Shown here: piece by piece, positions 1 to 11,276 of the stretch
Numbering within the stretch: position 1 is the first letter of the stretch
How the letters are laid out: each line of letters opens with the position of its first letter
Origin: Branchiostoma belcheri
Lineage: Eukaryota > Chordata > Leptocardii > Amphioxiformes > Branchiostomatidae
Assembly (NCBI RefSeq): GCF_001625305.1
Contig: NW_017803246.1
Span: 188,314 to 252,313 of the forward strand
DNA length: 64,000 bases
Direction: 5' to 3'
Program-made: the position numbers and the translations under genes
The notes under the pieces: generated by a model
What the model was told of the DNA's origin: nothing
Databases searched by the model: none
What the model saw: the letters and a program-made list of their open reading frames with translations, nothing else

Positions 1-1340
1 GTTTCTGGGGCAACTATTTAGATGGGCTGCTTAATGTGGCCTAGTGGTTAGAAGTCCTGATTCTGGGTCATAAGGTCTGCATGGCTGGAAATACTGTGTG
101 CATAAAATAATATGCACTTTTGTGCACCAAAAATTGGAGCTGTGCACATAAATGTAATTACATGTACCTTCATATGTTTTCCATAGCATTTGTGTGTGTG
201 TATGTATGTATTTATGTATGTGGTATGTGATGCTTGATAACATAAGATAACAATTATGCAAATCAGGAGCTAATTTGCATAATTAATGCAAAAATTCTAT
301 AAATCTGCTGCATTCAACAATAGGACTATGAAACACTTGTGATGTGATAGTTTTTGTGAATGCTCTTTGTTGAACGTTTGGCAAAGTCAGCATTTTATGT
401 TTTTATGATCAGGTAAATATGTCTTGTACTACAACCAAGATATGGCATTGGTGTGGCCCAGCTGTTCTTAAGATATATCAGTCACATGTGGCTTACTTGA
501 TCATGAACACAGCTGAGTGTCATCAAACTCAAAGTGCGAAGTAATACATATCTACAGGTAGCATCTCAAGCAACCTGTGGCTGCCACACTAACATAATTT
601 ATGCTTACCTGCTACTTTCATATTAAACTACATTATACAGCTGAGCTTTTCAAAATCTGTGAAAAACAGAGTAGTAAAAATGTTATGGGGCTTTATTTCT
701 AGAATTATGAATCGATCTAAGGTAAAACATATTGAAAACAAGCTACCTTAGAGTGACACTGTAAGGCCTCTCCCGCACTACAAACAGTTTGCTTGTGTAC
801 AAATATGGCTATGATTTATGGCAACAGTTGTCACTGTCGCTCGTGGTTTGGATCGAACCGTCATTGCCTTTCTGTTTCTTCATCGCTTGATGTGAACAAT
901 TTTTGCATGCACCCTCGCACTGGCATAAAGTGTCAGCAGCAGTGGGGTGAAAAATGAACCAAAGTAGTGCTCAGTAGAGGCTCCCAAATGGGAACATGAT
1001 AGTACCTGGTTAATACCTGTATGGAGTATTATATTGGTGTGCATGCTAGGGTCATCAATTTTGTATGGTAGATATAAGATGCCTCTTGAGAATTCAAGTG
1101 AGTTTGGCCCCCCTAGCAGCTTGTTCTGGAACTTGCGTCATATGAAGTTTAGTGAGGGTGAACATCATCAAACATAAGTTATTCTAATAAGCTCCTCATT
1201 TACATAATTTATGAGGAAATGCTAGAAGATCCTTTTTTGAAGATAAGACTGTCATTGGGTATATAGGGTGACCTTGTAGTTTGTCCTTAATTCTGTGAGG
1301 CTCTGTATGGGGTTTTATCCTGATTTTCTTCTGGTTTCAG
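1..1340. other. Intron or upstream flank of the DCTPP1 gene, no exon seen
   Basis: This AT-rich stretch precedes the first recognisable DCTPP1 exon. I searched it for the preceding exon, which should encode the MazG-like segment ending in GELxELF, and found none, so that exon probably lies left of the window. A weak tRNA-like tract sits near the left end. Confidence 0.5.
31..100 (+). mobile_element. Possible tRNA-derived SINE fragment
   Basis: The tract around TGGCCTAGTGGTTAGAAG resembles a pol III A box as found in tRNA-derived SINEs. No good B box follows, so this is at best a decayed fragment. A similar tract occurs at 31456-31520. Confidence 0.3.
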
Positions 1341-2260
1341 TCAGTGGAGAGGAGAGGTGGAGGAAGGACTCCCAGGTGGGTTTTTAAATTTTTTTCAGCA
1401 TCAGACTTTAGTTGATGTTATGAATTTACACCAATTGATCACAACCCATAGATTTCCTCTCCTCCTTTTCACTACTAAAAATTGAAAAGGAAGCCACAGG
1501 TATCTTTTCAGTATGGTTGTGCTTGCTTGTGGTCAAATCTTTCAACCCAAAAAGTCTTAAATGGATTGCTATAAAAAAATCTTGCATGTATTTGGAGTAT
1601 ATCTTGAAGAAATAATTTGATTTTGCCCTCAGCAGCTTTCCTCATTTCAAAAACGAAAGTTTTAACATTTCCATATAATGCTGCATGAATGAACATTCCG
1701 CCTCCAAGGCAGAGGACAATAGAGAATTCTCATTTTCACCTGAGTTGAGTGAGGAAAATTATGTGAAGTACCTTCAAGTTAGTCTTTAATCATTCATGTC
1801 AGTCTTTAACCATTAGTGGGGTCGTGTGACATAACGGTGTTTGACTCAGAACCAAGAGGTACCTGGTTCGAACCCTGCCATGTCACTGATCTTGTGCCCT
1901 TGGGAAAGCCACTTTACACGACTTTTCTCACTTAGCTCAGGTGTAAATGAGTATTGTCCTATCATGTATTTGTCCATGTTGTCCATTACATGTTGGAATG
2001 AAAAATAAAAAAAATAGAAGATTCATGTGCCCACCTGTGTCTTTGCAGACTGGTCTGAGAAGGATAAGAAACACCTGTCCCAGGAGCTGAGCGACGTGCT
2101 GATTTACCTGGTCCGTCTGGCGGAGAAGTGCCACGTGGACCTGCCCGCCGCCGCTGTGGACAAGATCAAGCTCAACAAGCTGAAGTACCCCGCCCACCAG
2201 GTGTACGGGTCCAGCAAGAAGTACACAGAGTACAACACACCTGAGAAAAACAGCTCATGA
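1341..2260 (+). CDS. DCTPP1: dCTP pyrophosphatase 1, last two coding exons (5' part outside window)
   Basis: DCTPP1 is an all-alpha NTP pyrophosphohydrolase of the MazG type that hydrolyses dCTP and modified dCTP to the monophosphate and so cleans the nucleotide pool. Two exons are seen. A 35-nt exon at 1341-1375 (acceptor TTTCAG, donor GTGGGT) encodes the QWRGEVEEGLP segment. The terminal exon at 2049-2260 (acceptor TTTGCAG) continues in phase as DWSEKDKKHLSQELSDV and ends in TGA at 2258-2260. The family signature (F)QW-G-V, then W, then ExxD in ELSDVLIYLVRLAEKC is complete; E and D of ELSD belong to the metal-binding helix. The C-terminal NKLKYPAH and SSKKYTE motifs match the family tail. 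The preceding exon should end in TT, to complete F before QW. The small exon is too short for ORF calling and was found by splice phase. Identity is sure; the 5' part is missing. Confidence 0.9.
1812..1965 (+). mobile_element. tRNA-derived SINE, family 1, in DCTPP1 intron
   Basis: A tRNA-like head starting near GGGGTCGTGTGAC contains a clear B box, GGTTCGAACCC. It is followed by a unique body ending near TGTAAATGAGTATTGTCC. A second copy lies in reverse orientation at 15670-15841 and shares head and body, which marks this as a SINE rather than a tRNA gene. Confidence 0.8.
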
Positions 2261-2762
2261 TGTTACAGGGAGGTGGAGTAGTGATCATTAGGGGAGGGGG
2301 GGGGGGGCAAGAGATCATCAAAAAAAGTTAGAAGTACACAGCGTACAACACACCCGAGAAAAACAGCTCATCATGATACATTGTACGGGAAAGGAGACAG
2401 AGAAGTCTACATTGTTATCATCAGTAAGGGATATACAGAGTATGCTACACCCACTGCCAGGAAAAACAACAACTGATGTACATGAATATGGGATAGTGGT
2501 CAGTGGGAGGGGGCAAGAGATCATCAGAAAAACAACTAGGGTATAGAGTCAAGTCATCAGCAATGAAGGGGAAAAAGTAAGTACACAGAGTATAACACAC
2601 CCGAGATAGACAACTCATGATCTACATGTATACTGGGAAGTGGTCAACAGGGGAGGGGGAAAGACATTGTCATCAGTTAGAAGTACACAGAGTATACTGT
2701 CCAGGGAGAAAAAAAACATACACAGAGTATTCACAATACCTGAGAAAAATAGCTCATGGTCA
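2218..2762 (+). repeat. Decayed tandem array derived from the DCTPP1 terminal exon end
   Basis: The last ~45 nt of the DCTPP1 coding exon plus ~65 nt of 3' flank are repeated about five times with a period near 110 bp. Copies start near 2218 (the real exon end), 2331, 2431, 2578 and 2681. Each begins with a variant of GAAGTACACAGAGTACAACA, carries a variant of GAGAAAAACAGCTCATGAT (spanning the stop codon), and most then have a G-rich tract and AGATCATCA. Only the first copy is in frame with the exon. Confidence 0.85.
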
Positions 2763-3960
2763 TATTTGATGATTAACTAAAGCAGTCGACATAGGTGGTG
2801 TGGGGCTGGGTTGGAGTTAATACTTTGTCCCAAAACTAACTATTTGATAACATGTACAGGTGAATATATGACCTACTGACCAGGTGAACAGGTGTTTCTT
2901 ACAGCTCCTTGTAACTTATATCATATACAGGTGTTTCAGGTGTTTCAGCTGTAACTGAATACACCTGGAGTTAGTTGACATGTACATTTTAAGTTTCGGC
3001 ATTTTAGGTTGCAATAATAATTCTGGAAAGGTTAGGTCCATTTGGCATTCTTGAATGGTTTTCTGCATGTAAGACATCACAAGTAGCAATAACTTGTAGA
3101 GGTAGCAAAACCACCGTCCAAATATCTTAAAGGAATGGACCCTAGTGATCAGACTCTGTTTTCAAGATAACGATTTTGAAGTTAAAGACTTGAAACTTTT
3201 CTAGTCAAAAATTAGGTTCTTCCTTTAAGGTTCTTTGAAATCATGATCTAACTCTATTAAGTCTCCTTGCCATCTGTACATGTATGTGTATTGTATACTT
3301 TGTACAAAAACTGGATACTCAAATTTCAAGAGTTTTCAGGCAGTTCTTTTTAGTTTTAGAGGCATAGACCAAAGATTACAACTTAACAGATCAGGGAATC
3401 AAAATGTTTATTTCAGGTTTTAAATTTACCCAGCCAAAGACAAAAAATGTTTTATTTTATGTTTTTACTCCATGTTGATTGTGGCATTTTTAGTCCTTGA
3501 GACATTCTTGTTGCAATGTAGATTTTAGACACAGTTGATGTAGACTTGTTCTTGTTAGTTTTATGTAGCAACTTGTTAACTTTAAGTCCTGTTTTCAGGC
3601 TTAGTCTAGACCTTATTTGCAGAAGTGATGTTTCAGCGATTGTAAACCCTCTAGGTGGGTTGGTGTAATCTTTGTAAATACTACATGTAAGTGGCAACAT
3701 CTAAGGATAAAGGGCTGTATATATCTACTTTCTGTTCTGTTAGTGTGTGTTTTGTTTGTGAATTGCACTACTCGAGGAGTTGTGGATAGATCATTCAGTA
3801 GAATATTTGGTACTAGTATGTGGGAAAATGCTGGGCTAACAAAGGACATGTTTAAGGTTCAATTATGGGCCCCCTAGCTGCTTTCTACAGTACTGATAAT
3901 GTTTCTTTTCCATCCTTTTTGCGACTTGTTAAACTACACTGACTATTAGCAAGACTCCTT
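2763..3960. other. Non-coding, nothing recognised
   Basis: AT-rich sequence after the exon-derived array. No splice-bounded open frame, RNA gene or clear repeat was seen; it could include distal 3' UTR of DCTPP1. Confidence 0.4.
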
Positions 3961-4433
3961 TTTAACATTTAGGGCTACAAATAGATTTGTGCCAGCTTCC
4001 TTGTCACCCCCCTTCAGACTCTCCAGTCTGGCACTACTACAGGAAACCTCAAATGCCACCGATTCCTGCCGTTACGCCACAACCCCCTCCACAGCCTCTA
4101 CCGAACCTTCCCGTCGCTAGGCAACCCGTGGTCCATCCCCTGCCGTATCTCTCGAACCGTCCCCACATTGGAGGAAACAAGTGCCGCGTCGGCCGCGGTA
4201 GAAAGTCGCGGGTTCTTATCTTGGAGTCGGTCTTGGGGAGGCGCCCTTGAAGTGGACGCCCATCCTTCCTGAGGCTTTGGCTTTGGCGCTTGGCTGAGAG
4301 CGGGAAGACCTTTAACTTAATGTTAGTGAGATTCGCTGGGTCTCTGTAGGAATATGTGGTGAGCCTCGGCGGTCCTGGAGTGGCAACTCTTAGGTAAGTC
4401 CTGACAAGTGCTTCACGGTCTATAGCGATGTTG
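3961..4433. other. GC-richer block abutting the satellite, unrecognised
   Basis: The base composition rises sharply at about 3985 and the reverse strand stays open from the satellite into this block. The reverse peptide, with a stretch like LTTYSYRDPANLT, matches no family I know. It could be the flank of the element that seeded the satellite, or an unknown repeat. I cannot support it as a gene. Confidence 0.3.
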
Positions 4434-5280
4434 TGTCCATGCAGAACCAAACGTGCTTTATTCAGAACCAACCGTGCTTTATCCAGAACCAAGCATGCTT
4501 TATCCAGAACCAAACGTGCTTTATCCAGAACCAAACGTGCTTTATCCAGAACCAAACGTGCTTTATCCAGAACCAAACGTGCTGTATCCAGAACCAAACG
4601 TGCTTTATCCAGAACCAACCGTGCTTTATCTAGAACCAAGCGTGCTTTATCCAGAACCAAACCTGTTTTATCCAAAACCAACAGTGTTTTATCCAGAACC
4701 AAAAGTGTTTTATCCAGAACCAAACTTGCTTTATCCAGGACCAAACGTGCTTTATCCAGAACCAAACCTGCTTTATCCAGAACCAAACGAACATTATCCA
4801 GAACCAAACCTGCTTTATCCAGAACCAAACCTGCTTTATCCAGAACCAAACCTGCTTTATCCAGAACCAAACCTGCTTTATCCAGAACCAAACCTGCTTT
4901 ATCCAGAACCAAACGAACATTATCCAGAACCAAACGTGCTTTATCCAGAACCAAACCTGCTTTATCCAGAACCAAACCTGCTTTATCCAGAACCAAACGA
5001 ACATTATCCAGAACCAAACGTGCTTTATCCAGAACCAAACGTGCTTTATGATAAGTTTATCCAGAACCAAGCATGCTTTATCCAGAACCAAACCTGCTTT
5101 ATCCAGAACCAAACGAACATTATCCAGAACCAAACGTGCTTTATCCAGAACCAAACCTGCTTTATCCAGAACCAAACGAACATTATCCAGAACCAAACGT
5201 GCTTTATCCAGAACCAAACGTGCTTTATGATAAGTTTATCCAGAACCAAGCATGCTTTATCCAGAACCATGCCCACGCAC
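4434..5280. repeat. 21-bp satellite array, about 40 units
   Basis: The unit is close to TTTATCCAGAACCAAACGTGC. Most units differ at two or three positions, giving subtypes ending in CGTGC, CCTGC and CGAACA. The subtypes are arranged in a higher-order pattern: a block ending in TTTATGATAAGTTTATCC occurs at about 5047-5063 and again at 5225-5241, ~178 bp apart. Because 21 is divisible by three, several frames on both strands stay open and read as heptapeptide repeats; these are not genes. After 5280 the unit decays to isolated copies near 5305 and 5352. Confidence 0.97.
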
Positions 5281-6636
5281 GGACCTAGATAGTCCACGTG
5301 TATCCTGAACCGTGCTTGCGACAAGTCTACGTTCTGGGATACGGAAAAACAATCCAGAACCGTGCCTGATCCTAACCCACTTTAGTAAGAAAAGTCTGTC
5401 AAAACACGTGTTAGGCACATTTATCTGTGTCAACAGTTCACAAAATCGCTAGTGGTATTTCGTCTTTTGGCATCTTTTTACAGATACTAAATTAATGTGC
5501 TAAATGATCAGATTAATAATACATGTATGTTATTCTCAGCCAAACCAATAGATAGATACGTAGGTAAGTTTTTAAGTGTTGTGCCCACGTGAAACGGTGT
5601 AGTTTCCCTCTCCAAATCGGTTGAAGTTGTCTCCTAAAGGTACGGGAAGGGTGCAGGTGCATGCAGCAAAGTTGTTATTGGACCGCTCGAACTGCTTAAG
5701 AACAACAAACCATTCTTGACTCGGTTTCTGTAGGGCCGGTTCCTGTGCATGTGTGTGGTAGAGTTGCTTTCCCATACATGTTTCAGGATAGCAGCAGTGT
5801 CGGGTTTGCTTTCAATACGAGCATACTGTAGCTCAAGTTACAGTGAAAGTTAGCCAGAAATGCAGTAACTCAAGCAAGTGGAAGTACATTATTGAAAACT
5901 GTCGGACGTGTCAAGAGGCAGTCACTACTTTTGTCAGTGACCAACGAAATCTGTAGTTGAAGTTATCTAAAAACTATAGTTGCTTACACTGATTTGAGTA
6001 GCAGTTTTCGCGTGTATCTCATTACTTGGATGTCTAGCCTTCAGCGTTACAGTTGAAGCTGTGTCATACAAAAGAAACCTGCAACTGAATACATACTCTG
6101 AAATGTTTCAGTTAACATCCGCTAACATTTTCATCTAAAGGTTCTTCTGAGGTGGTTCTCACTTTTCTGAGTACAGGTGCAGAAAGGTGTCACACACCTG
6201 CAAATCTGCTAACACCGGAGAAGGCAGAACCTTAGGCCCTTCTTCCACTGGGATAGAATTGTCAGGATCGAGCCAATTCTACCCTAAGAGGGCCATAATT
6301 TGTCTTGGCTTAGTTACGAGCTGGACAACTTCCCAGCAAAATAAAAACGCGGGGTTTTGTCCCCGAAGAAGCGAGTTACCGTCCAGGCACGTCCGCGCGC
6401 TGCCGACGGTGTGTCCCACGCCACGGGTTGGAAAAGTTGGGGACAGTCGCAGGCCTGTTCTAAAGCACGGCACTTAAAACTGCAGCAATGGTTTGGACGG
6501 GGGAATATCTCACGGGTTTATAAATGTGGTTAATGAGTAAGGGGGTGCCTCAAAGGTCTTAAATCTTCCCAAATGAGTTGTATTTCGGTTGTCTCCTTCT
6601 TCGCTTTCACTGGATTTACACCCCTCATGTTTGCGT
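5281..6636. other. Non-coding, mostly unrecognised
   Basis: It holds decayed satellite remnants up to about 5365 and a tract at about 5860-5960 (CAGTAACTCAAGCAAGTGG and following) that resembles the dispersed repeats at 28.4 and 29.35 kb. No gene was seen. Confidence 0.4.
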
Positions 6637-6651
6637 GCGTGCGTGCGTGCG

Positions 6652-6696
<45 letters not shown>

Positions 6697-6728
6697 ATGT
6701 GTGTGTGTGCGCGTGCGTGCGTGCGTTC
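6637..6728. repeat. GT/GC dinucleotide microsatellite
   Basis: An almost pure (GT)n core at about 6650-6695 is flanked by GTGC tetramers. Overlapping open frames here are simple-sequence artefacts. Confidence 0.95.
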
Positions 6729-7214
6729 GTGTCGCATGTTCGGCCTAAGATTATTTTGGTGTCCAGGGCAGAGGCTGGTATTTCTACTAAAAATAGTACT
6801 GATTTGTGTTAACGCCTGTTCCCCGTTGTTGTGGACGTGCTTGTGTCACCGCGAGTCCCTCTGACGGTTTCCCCGGCCTCCCGTCCTCCCTGCCCGAGGG
6901 AGCCGTCTGTCATCCCCCGGTGAATCTCACCGCCTCACCTCGAGCCCACCGGGCGTCGCGCCAGGACAAACCCACTTCCACCGTCTTAAAGAATGTCTTC
7001 AAGAATTCAGACGTCTTCGGGTGTTATCTTGGGATCTTCTGGACCCGTCTCGGAGTAAAGTCGGAGTTTCAGGAATAATAAACACGGGTCTGATCTTTTC
7101 TTTAGACTTTGATCAAGGTTCTAACGTTCCTCACGAGAGGAGTTCTGCATCTGGCCCGGAGGCGAGGTGAGGTGAAATATGGTTTCAGTGGGGCGGAGAA
7201 ATATGGCGGGTTGG
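6729..7214. other. Non-coding, GC-rich in the middle
   Basis: About 6840-6970 is rich in C and G but shows no splice-bounded coding signal. Nothing else was recognised. Confidence 0.35.
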
Positions 7215-7601
7215 TAGCCTTCGTAGCAGGCTTATAGAACTGGGGGTTTGGTGGTCTTCGGCTGTTAGCCTCCGTAGCAGGCTTATATGAAGTTGCCTTT
7301 ATTTATTGCAAATTCCTGCCCGAGGGCTAATTGCAAACAGACATTGACAAGAAAAATGTGGTGATATAAGACTATGTGCTAACATGAAGTTCTACGTGTA
7401 CGATATACTTATCGAACCTACTATCTCTGAGGAGTTATAGAACTGGGGGTTTGGTGGTCTTCGGCTGTTTTCTGATTAGCTCAGTTCTAAAAACGGGTAA
7501 TTCAACCAAGACGACTATGTTGTCTATATGCAATCAGAAAATAGCACAAAGACCCTGAAGACCCTCAAACCCCCAGTTTTTGGCTTGCTATATGAAGGCT
7601 A
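7215..7601. mobile_element. Composite MITE with internal duplication
   Basis: The ends read TAGCCTTCGTAGC and GAAGGCTA, flanked by GCGGGTTGG and GCGGCTTGT, a plausible 9-bp target duplication with two mismatches. The same element in simple form is at 12508-12691. Here a ~36-bp segment, starting TTATAGAACTGGGGGTTTGG, is present twice (7232 and 7435 region) around an inserted piece that includes TTTATTGCAAATTCCTGCCC, which also occurs near 47518. Confidence 0.7.
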
Positions 7602-8376
7602 GCGGCTTGTCATCACGCACGGGTAGCGGAGAGCCGCGGTAGACACAGGTTAACATACGGAGTCTGTGTAGCGGTAAGAGGTGGGAGTGACGGACCTGGC
7701 CTGTCGTCGGGACGCGCAGTCTTGTTGGGATTTCCATACCCGACATCGTCCCCTGTTTGTGGACAGACGGAGCCATTCTGACTTCTGTCAGAAATGTAGA
7801 TGTGTTAGAGAGTTGATGTGATCCTGGTTGCGTGATCTGAACCTGCTGTTATGTTCTTAACGCTGAATCTTGCTGAGGAAGAAATGATCCTTATTGTCAT
7901 TTATGGTGAAGATTTTTTTCAAAGGTAAATAGATCTTGGGCTCATGAAGAAGTAAGAGAGGTTGAAGCCCCCTAGCAGCTTCTTTTTAACTGCAGGTTCA
8001 AATTTCATTGGAGACATTGAAGAATGATAACTCAAGATCTTAACAAATGTTTATGTATTGCCTTGACTATAGTTACTTTCGTTTTCGTAAGAAGACCTCC
8101 GATATGCAAAAATGTGCAATAAGGGTCTTCATTTATTCATTTAAACATTCATTCAATATAACTCTTCATGATCGTCAGTGTCTCTAAGACGGGACGAACT
8201 CCGTGTCCTTAAGGCACGTGTAAGGTCGCGTCTTGTCTTGACTTGAGTCATGTTTTGTGGCAACCCTTGAGCCGTCCTGGGAGGTTGTCCTCATCAGCGC
8301 GTTTTTAACTTACGTTCGTGTCTCGGTCAATAAGAACTAGATGCAAGAAGCGTGTCGCGTCTTAGTAGCTTCAAAC
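7602..8376. other. Non-coding, nothing recognised
   Basis: No gene, RNA or clear repeat was seen between the two MITEs. Confidence 0.35.
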
Positions 8377-8481
8377 TACTCTCCAAGCAGAAAACAAATC
8401 CAGTGCAAAAGAGAAATCCCGATAAAAAAGCCTAAAGCACGCTAAAAATAACCCCAAACCCAAACATCTACTTGGAGAGTA
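8377..8481. mobile_element. MITE family B, perfect 9-bp target duplication
   Basis: The 105-bp element begins TACTCTCCAAGCAGA and ends TCTACTTGGAGAGTA. It is flanked on both sides by GCTTCAAAC (8368-8376 and 8482-8490), an exact 9-bp target-site duplication. Confidence 0.9.
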
Positions 8482-8499
8482 GCTTCAAACGACAGATAC

Positions 8500-8597
8500 A
8501 TGATACTGTCTTGCCAATTTGATATACTGTCTTGCAATTTGAGATACTGTCTTGCAATTTGAGATTTACTGTCTTGCCAATTTGATACTGTCTTGTG
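8500..8597. repeat. Short tandem repeat, about 25 bp unit
   Basis: Four to five units of a sequence like GATACTGTCTTGCCAATTT. It is followed at about 8612-8632 by the right end of a family B MITE (ATCTGCTTGGAGATTA), so it may be internal to a degraded element. Confidence 0.8.
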
Positions 8598-8832
8598 TGC
8601 AGCCACCGAAAGATCTGCTTGGAGATTATGCTTAAAGATCATGTGCAGTTGTCTCTAGACAGAAAAAAAACTCGTACTATTTTGTTCTTGAACTTGACTG
8701 AACAGCGGGCTTACATCACGAAGTGCGGATCATATCAGCTTGCTGAGACATCCTGAGGTGTGACAGAAGTCATGGATCAGGCGCGTCACCGTTCTTACAC
8801 AAACACAAGGCGCTGTAGTTGTAACAGTGGGG

Positions 8833-8961
8833 TTCTAGACCTTTTAGCGGAGTGGTTAGAGCGTCGGAATCTGAAGCTGGTGCTCGGGAGGTCGCGGGTT
8901 CGAACCCCGGCCCGGGACCAGGGGTTTTCATCTGTTTCTACTCGCTCCTCCTGTTTCTTAC
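8833..8961 (+). mobile_element. tRNA-derived SINE, family 2
   Basis: The tRNA-like head has an A-box-like TAGCGGAGTGG and a perfect B box GGGTTCGAACCCC. The body runs to CTGTTTCTTAC. A reverse-oriented copy lies at 38010-38140 within the sulfotransferase gene and shares both head and body, so this is a SINE rather than a functional tRNA. Confidence 0.85.
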
Positions 8962-9796
8962 ATAGTCACAACTGTGGGGACCGTCAAACAATATCACACG
9001 TGTTTTTCTGCCTCCTGAACTTTTGGATTTCTACTTGAGACGCGCGGTGTTGAAGAGGGTTAAGGTTAGGGTTAGGCCTGCGGGAAAATGTTGTGTTTTC
9101 GGTAATGGGACCCATATTCGTCGGAGTTAATCGTACGAATTTGATATAATAGCGCAGCATTTGCAAGTAGACTGTGGCACAACCAACCGCCGACAAGAAT
9201 CTAGGAGAGTCAAAGACAGTAGCAAGACAGCTGAAATTTGTACGGCACATCCACAACTATCACAGGAATACCCTCACTTGCGATTGCACGACAATGGTAC
9301 GACATCATATGCCCTTACCCGACTAACTCTTGAACAACTTGCCGACCCTAGACGTTGTGGAATCGTCTTTCCCAATTTCTTTTCTCCTAATTTCTGTTGG
9401 AAAACAGAAAAAGTGACATACATTGTAATCATGATATCAATCTGTGAAAAGTCGTAACATAAAACCAGTAGCGATAAATAAAGAACTTGAATACAGTCCC
9501 CTTTAGTCGCCTTGGGGAAAATGACTTGTACCTCACAAAGTGCCACAGTGAACACTTTACCGAATGTGGCAGTTTGTGCCCTGTATGAATCCACAATGGC
9601 GTCCTGTGATCCCGATAATGTCGTGTTTGTTTGAGGTGAATAGCGGGTAGCCCGTCCCGCGCCCTTTTACCAGAACCCCCGGCACGCTAATCCCTCCATT
9701 ATAGTTCATGTCCCGGCCCTGTACCCGTCTCGGGTTCGCTGTCACAACATCCGCGACACGGAAAGCGTTTCAGCAAGGCGGGCTTCGCGTGCGCTG
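8962..9796. other. Non-coding, nothing recognised
   Basis: Contains a short GGTTAGGGTTAGGC tract near 9064-9077, too short to be telomeric. No gene was seen. Confidence 0.35.
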
Positions 9797-9805
9797 GGTG
9801 TGTAG

Positions 9806-9975
9806 TAGTCTCTACCAGACTCACCTCACCAGTCTCACATATAGGAGAATATTTGCCAGGGGAATTTGGCCGCCTTGTAGGTTTGACTAGCCACGCTTCG
9901 GAGGGAAAGAAACAAAATTCCCCTGGACAATTTTGCTATCTTTTTGCCGAATTCTACGATCCGTATTGGAGGCTA
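9806..9975. mobile_element. MITE family A2, perfect 9-bp target duplication
   Basis: The ends are TAGTCTCTACCAGAC and GGAGGCTA. GGTGTGTAG flanks it on both sides (9797-9805 and 9976-9984). The interior resembles 12041-12243, 21002-21215 and 24696-24898, including GAATTCTACGATCCGTATT near the right end. Confidence 0.92.
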
Positions 9976-9981
9976 GGTGTG

Positions 9982-10176
9982 TAGCCTTTATCAGGCACCG
10001 CGGAGCGCTAGAAAAATAAGTAGAAATTTGCCAAAATAAAGAGAATACTAGACCAGGGTGTTAACCGGCTTAGAGAGTGTACATTATTTTGCGACCCACG
10101 GAAAATTTTGTCTTTATTTTGGCCAATTTCTACTACTAGTATTTTTCCAGCGACCTGCGGTGCCTGGTAGAGGCTA
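9982..10176. mobile_element. MITE family A1, inserted at the edge of the previous MITE
   Basis: The ends TAGCCTTTATCAGGC and GCCTGGTAGAGGCTA form inverted termini. Subterminal pieces such as AGTAGAAATTTGCC and GGCCAATTTCTACT are also inverted. It starts within the right target duplication of the neighbouring element. No clear own target duplication remains. Confidence 0.8.
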
Positions 10177-10489
10177 CGCAGCCAGTGCATGACTCGGACA
10201 GGTGCCCGATTTTGCTAGGGTCCGGACACAGTCGTCGTCCGATCGCGCGCAAACTTGGGGCGTTATTGAGATGGTCGTGCACGAGTGCTACAACATTCAC
10301 ATGTCTTGTCGCGGAAAAATCTGCCCTGACGGCAGTTGGTTCCCTGTCAGTGACAGTCTACTTGAAACTTCCTATACATCAAAATCGTACGACGACCTAC
10401 GATCGCAAACTGAGGGCACCCTAGTGTAGCCTCCTTCGCAGTATTGTTGGGCGTCGGCGTAATTTTTTCTCTGAGCGACGCGAGTTATA

Positions 10490-10647
10490 TGCCGCCGCGA
10501 GGGACGATAGAGAGATAAGCATGCCAAGGGAGTTNNNNNNNNNNNNNNNNNNNNCTCTCAACGGCCAAACTCCCTTGGCATGCTTATCTCTCTATTTTGG
10601 CCGATTTCTACTCTCTCCAGCCGCCTCCTCAAGCCTGGTAGAGGCTA
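10490..10647. mobile_element. MITE family A1 with assembly gap in its loop
   Basis: The right arm from ACTCCCTTGGCATGC to GCCTGGTAGAGGCTA is intact. The left arm retains GATAGAGAGATAAGCATGCC but has lost its terminus. Twenty Ns lie in the loop. Confidence 0.75.
10535..10554. other. Assembly gap (20 N)
   Basis: A run of 20 N sits between the two arms of a palindromic MITE, where assemblers often fail. The true gap size is unknown. Confidence 0.99.
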
Positions 10648-11035
10648 AGTTTTTGCCACGGAGAGAAGGTTTCGCGCGGAGCGAAGGAGGCTAACCCTAG
10701 TGATAGTCGCGCAAGAGCAGTGCTACAAAATTGAGCTGTCTCGTTACGGTTCTGTCTCTGTTGTGTTTGTTGTATCCGGTGGAAACTCGCTCCTGAGCGG
10801 TACCCTAAAGGGGGGGGGGGGCATATCAGCGCACTGAACGTTCTACCAGCCGAACTGGGCGGTTTCTTTGCGTTTTGTATCGAGTCTCCACTCAGCGGGG
10901 AGGCAGGTTCATACTGACATGTGTTTAAATCAAGACCTTGTTATGATGATCTGTGATACAATGGAAAGACTGTTCAGAACCTTAAGTTACGTGAGACAGC
11001 GAATGACTTAAATGAATGTATATTATGAAAGAATG

Positions 11036-11276
11036 CATGAGTGATAGAGCGAGCGAATGAACGTATAAAAGAATGGATGGATGGATGGATGAAAGAGCGA
11101 GTGAATAAATGAATGGATGAAAGAATGGACGGATGAGTGAAAGAGCGAGCGAATGAGTGAATGAATGAATGAATGAATGAATGAATGAATGAATGAATGA
11201 ATGAATGAATGAATGAATGAATGAATGAATGGATGGACGAAGGAACGAACGCGCGAATGAACGAACGAACGAACGA
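11036..11276. repeat. (GAAT)n-type tetranucleotide microsatellite
   Basis: A long ATGA/GAAT array with degenerate edges (GGATGGATG, GAACGAAC). The reverse-strand open frames rich in SFIHSFIH are translations of this repeat. Confidence 0.97.

Noticed and set aside
4434..5280. CRISPR-like array
   Set aside because: Repeats are directly adjacent with no unique spacers, in an animal genome.
4049..5292. Long open frames on both strands over the 21-bp satellite
   Set aside because: The unit length is a multiple of three without stops in several frames; heptapeptide repeats on both strands show it is a repeat artefact.
8833..8961. Functional tRNA gene
   Set aside because: A second copy shares the non-tRNA body at 38010-38140, so it is a SINE.
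9055..9080. Interstitial telomere repeat
   Set aside because: Only about two GGTTAG units; chance is enough.
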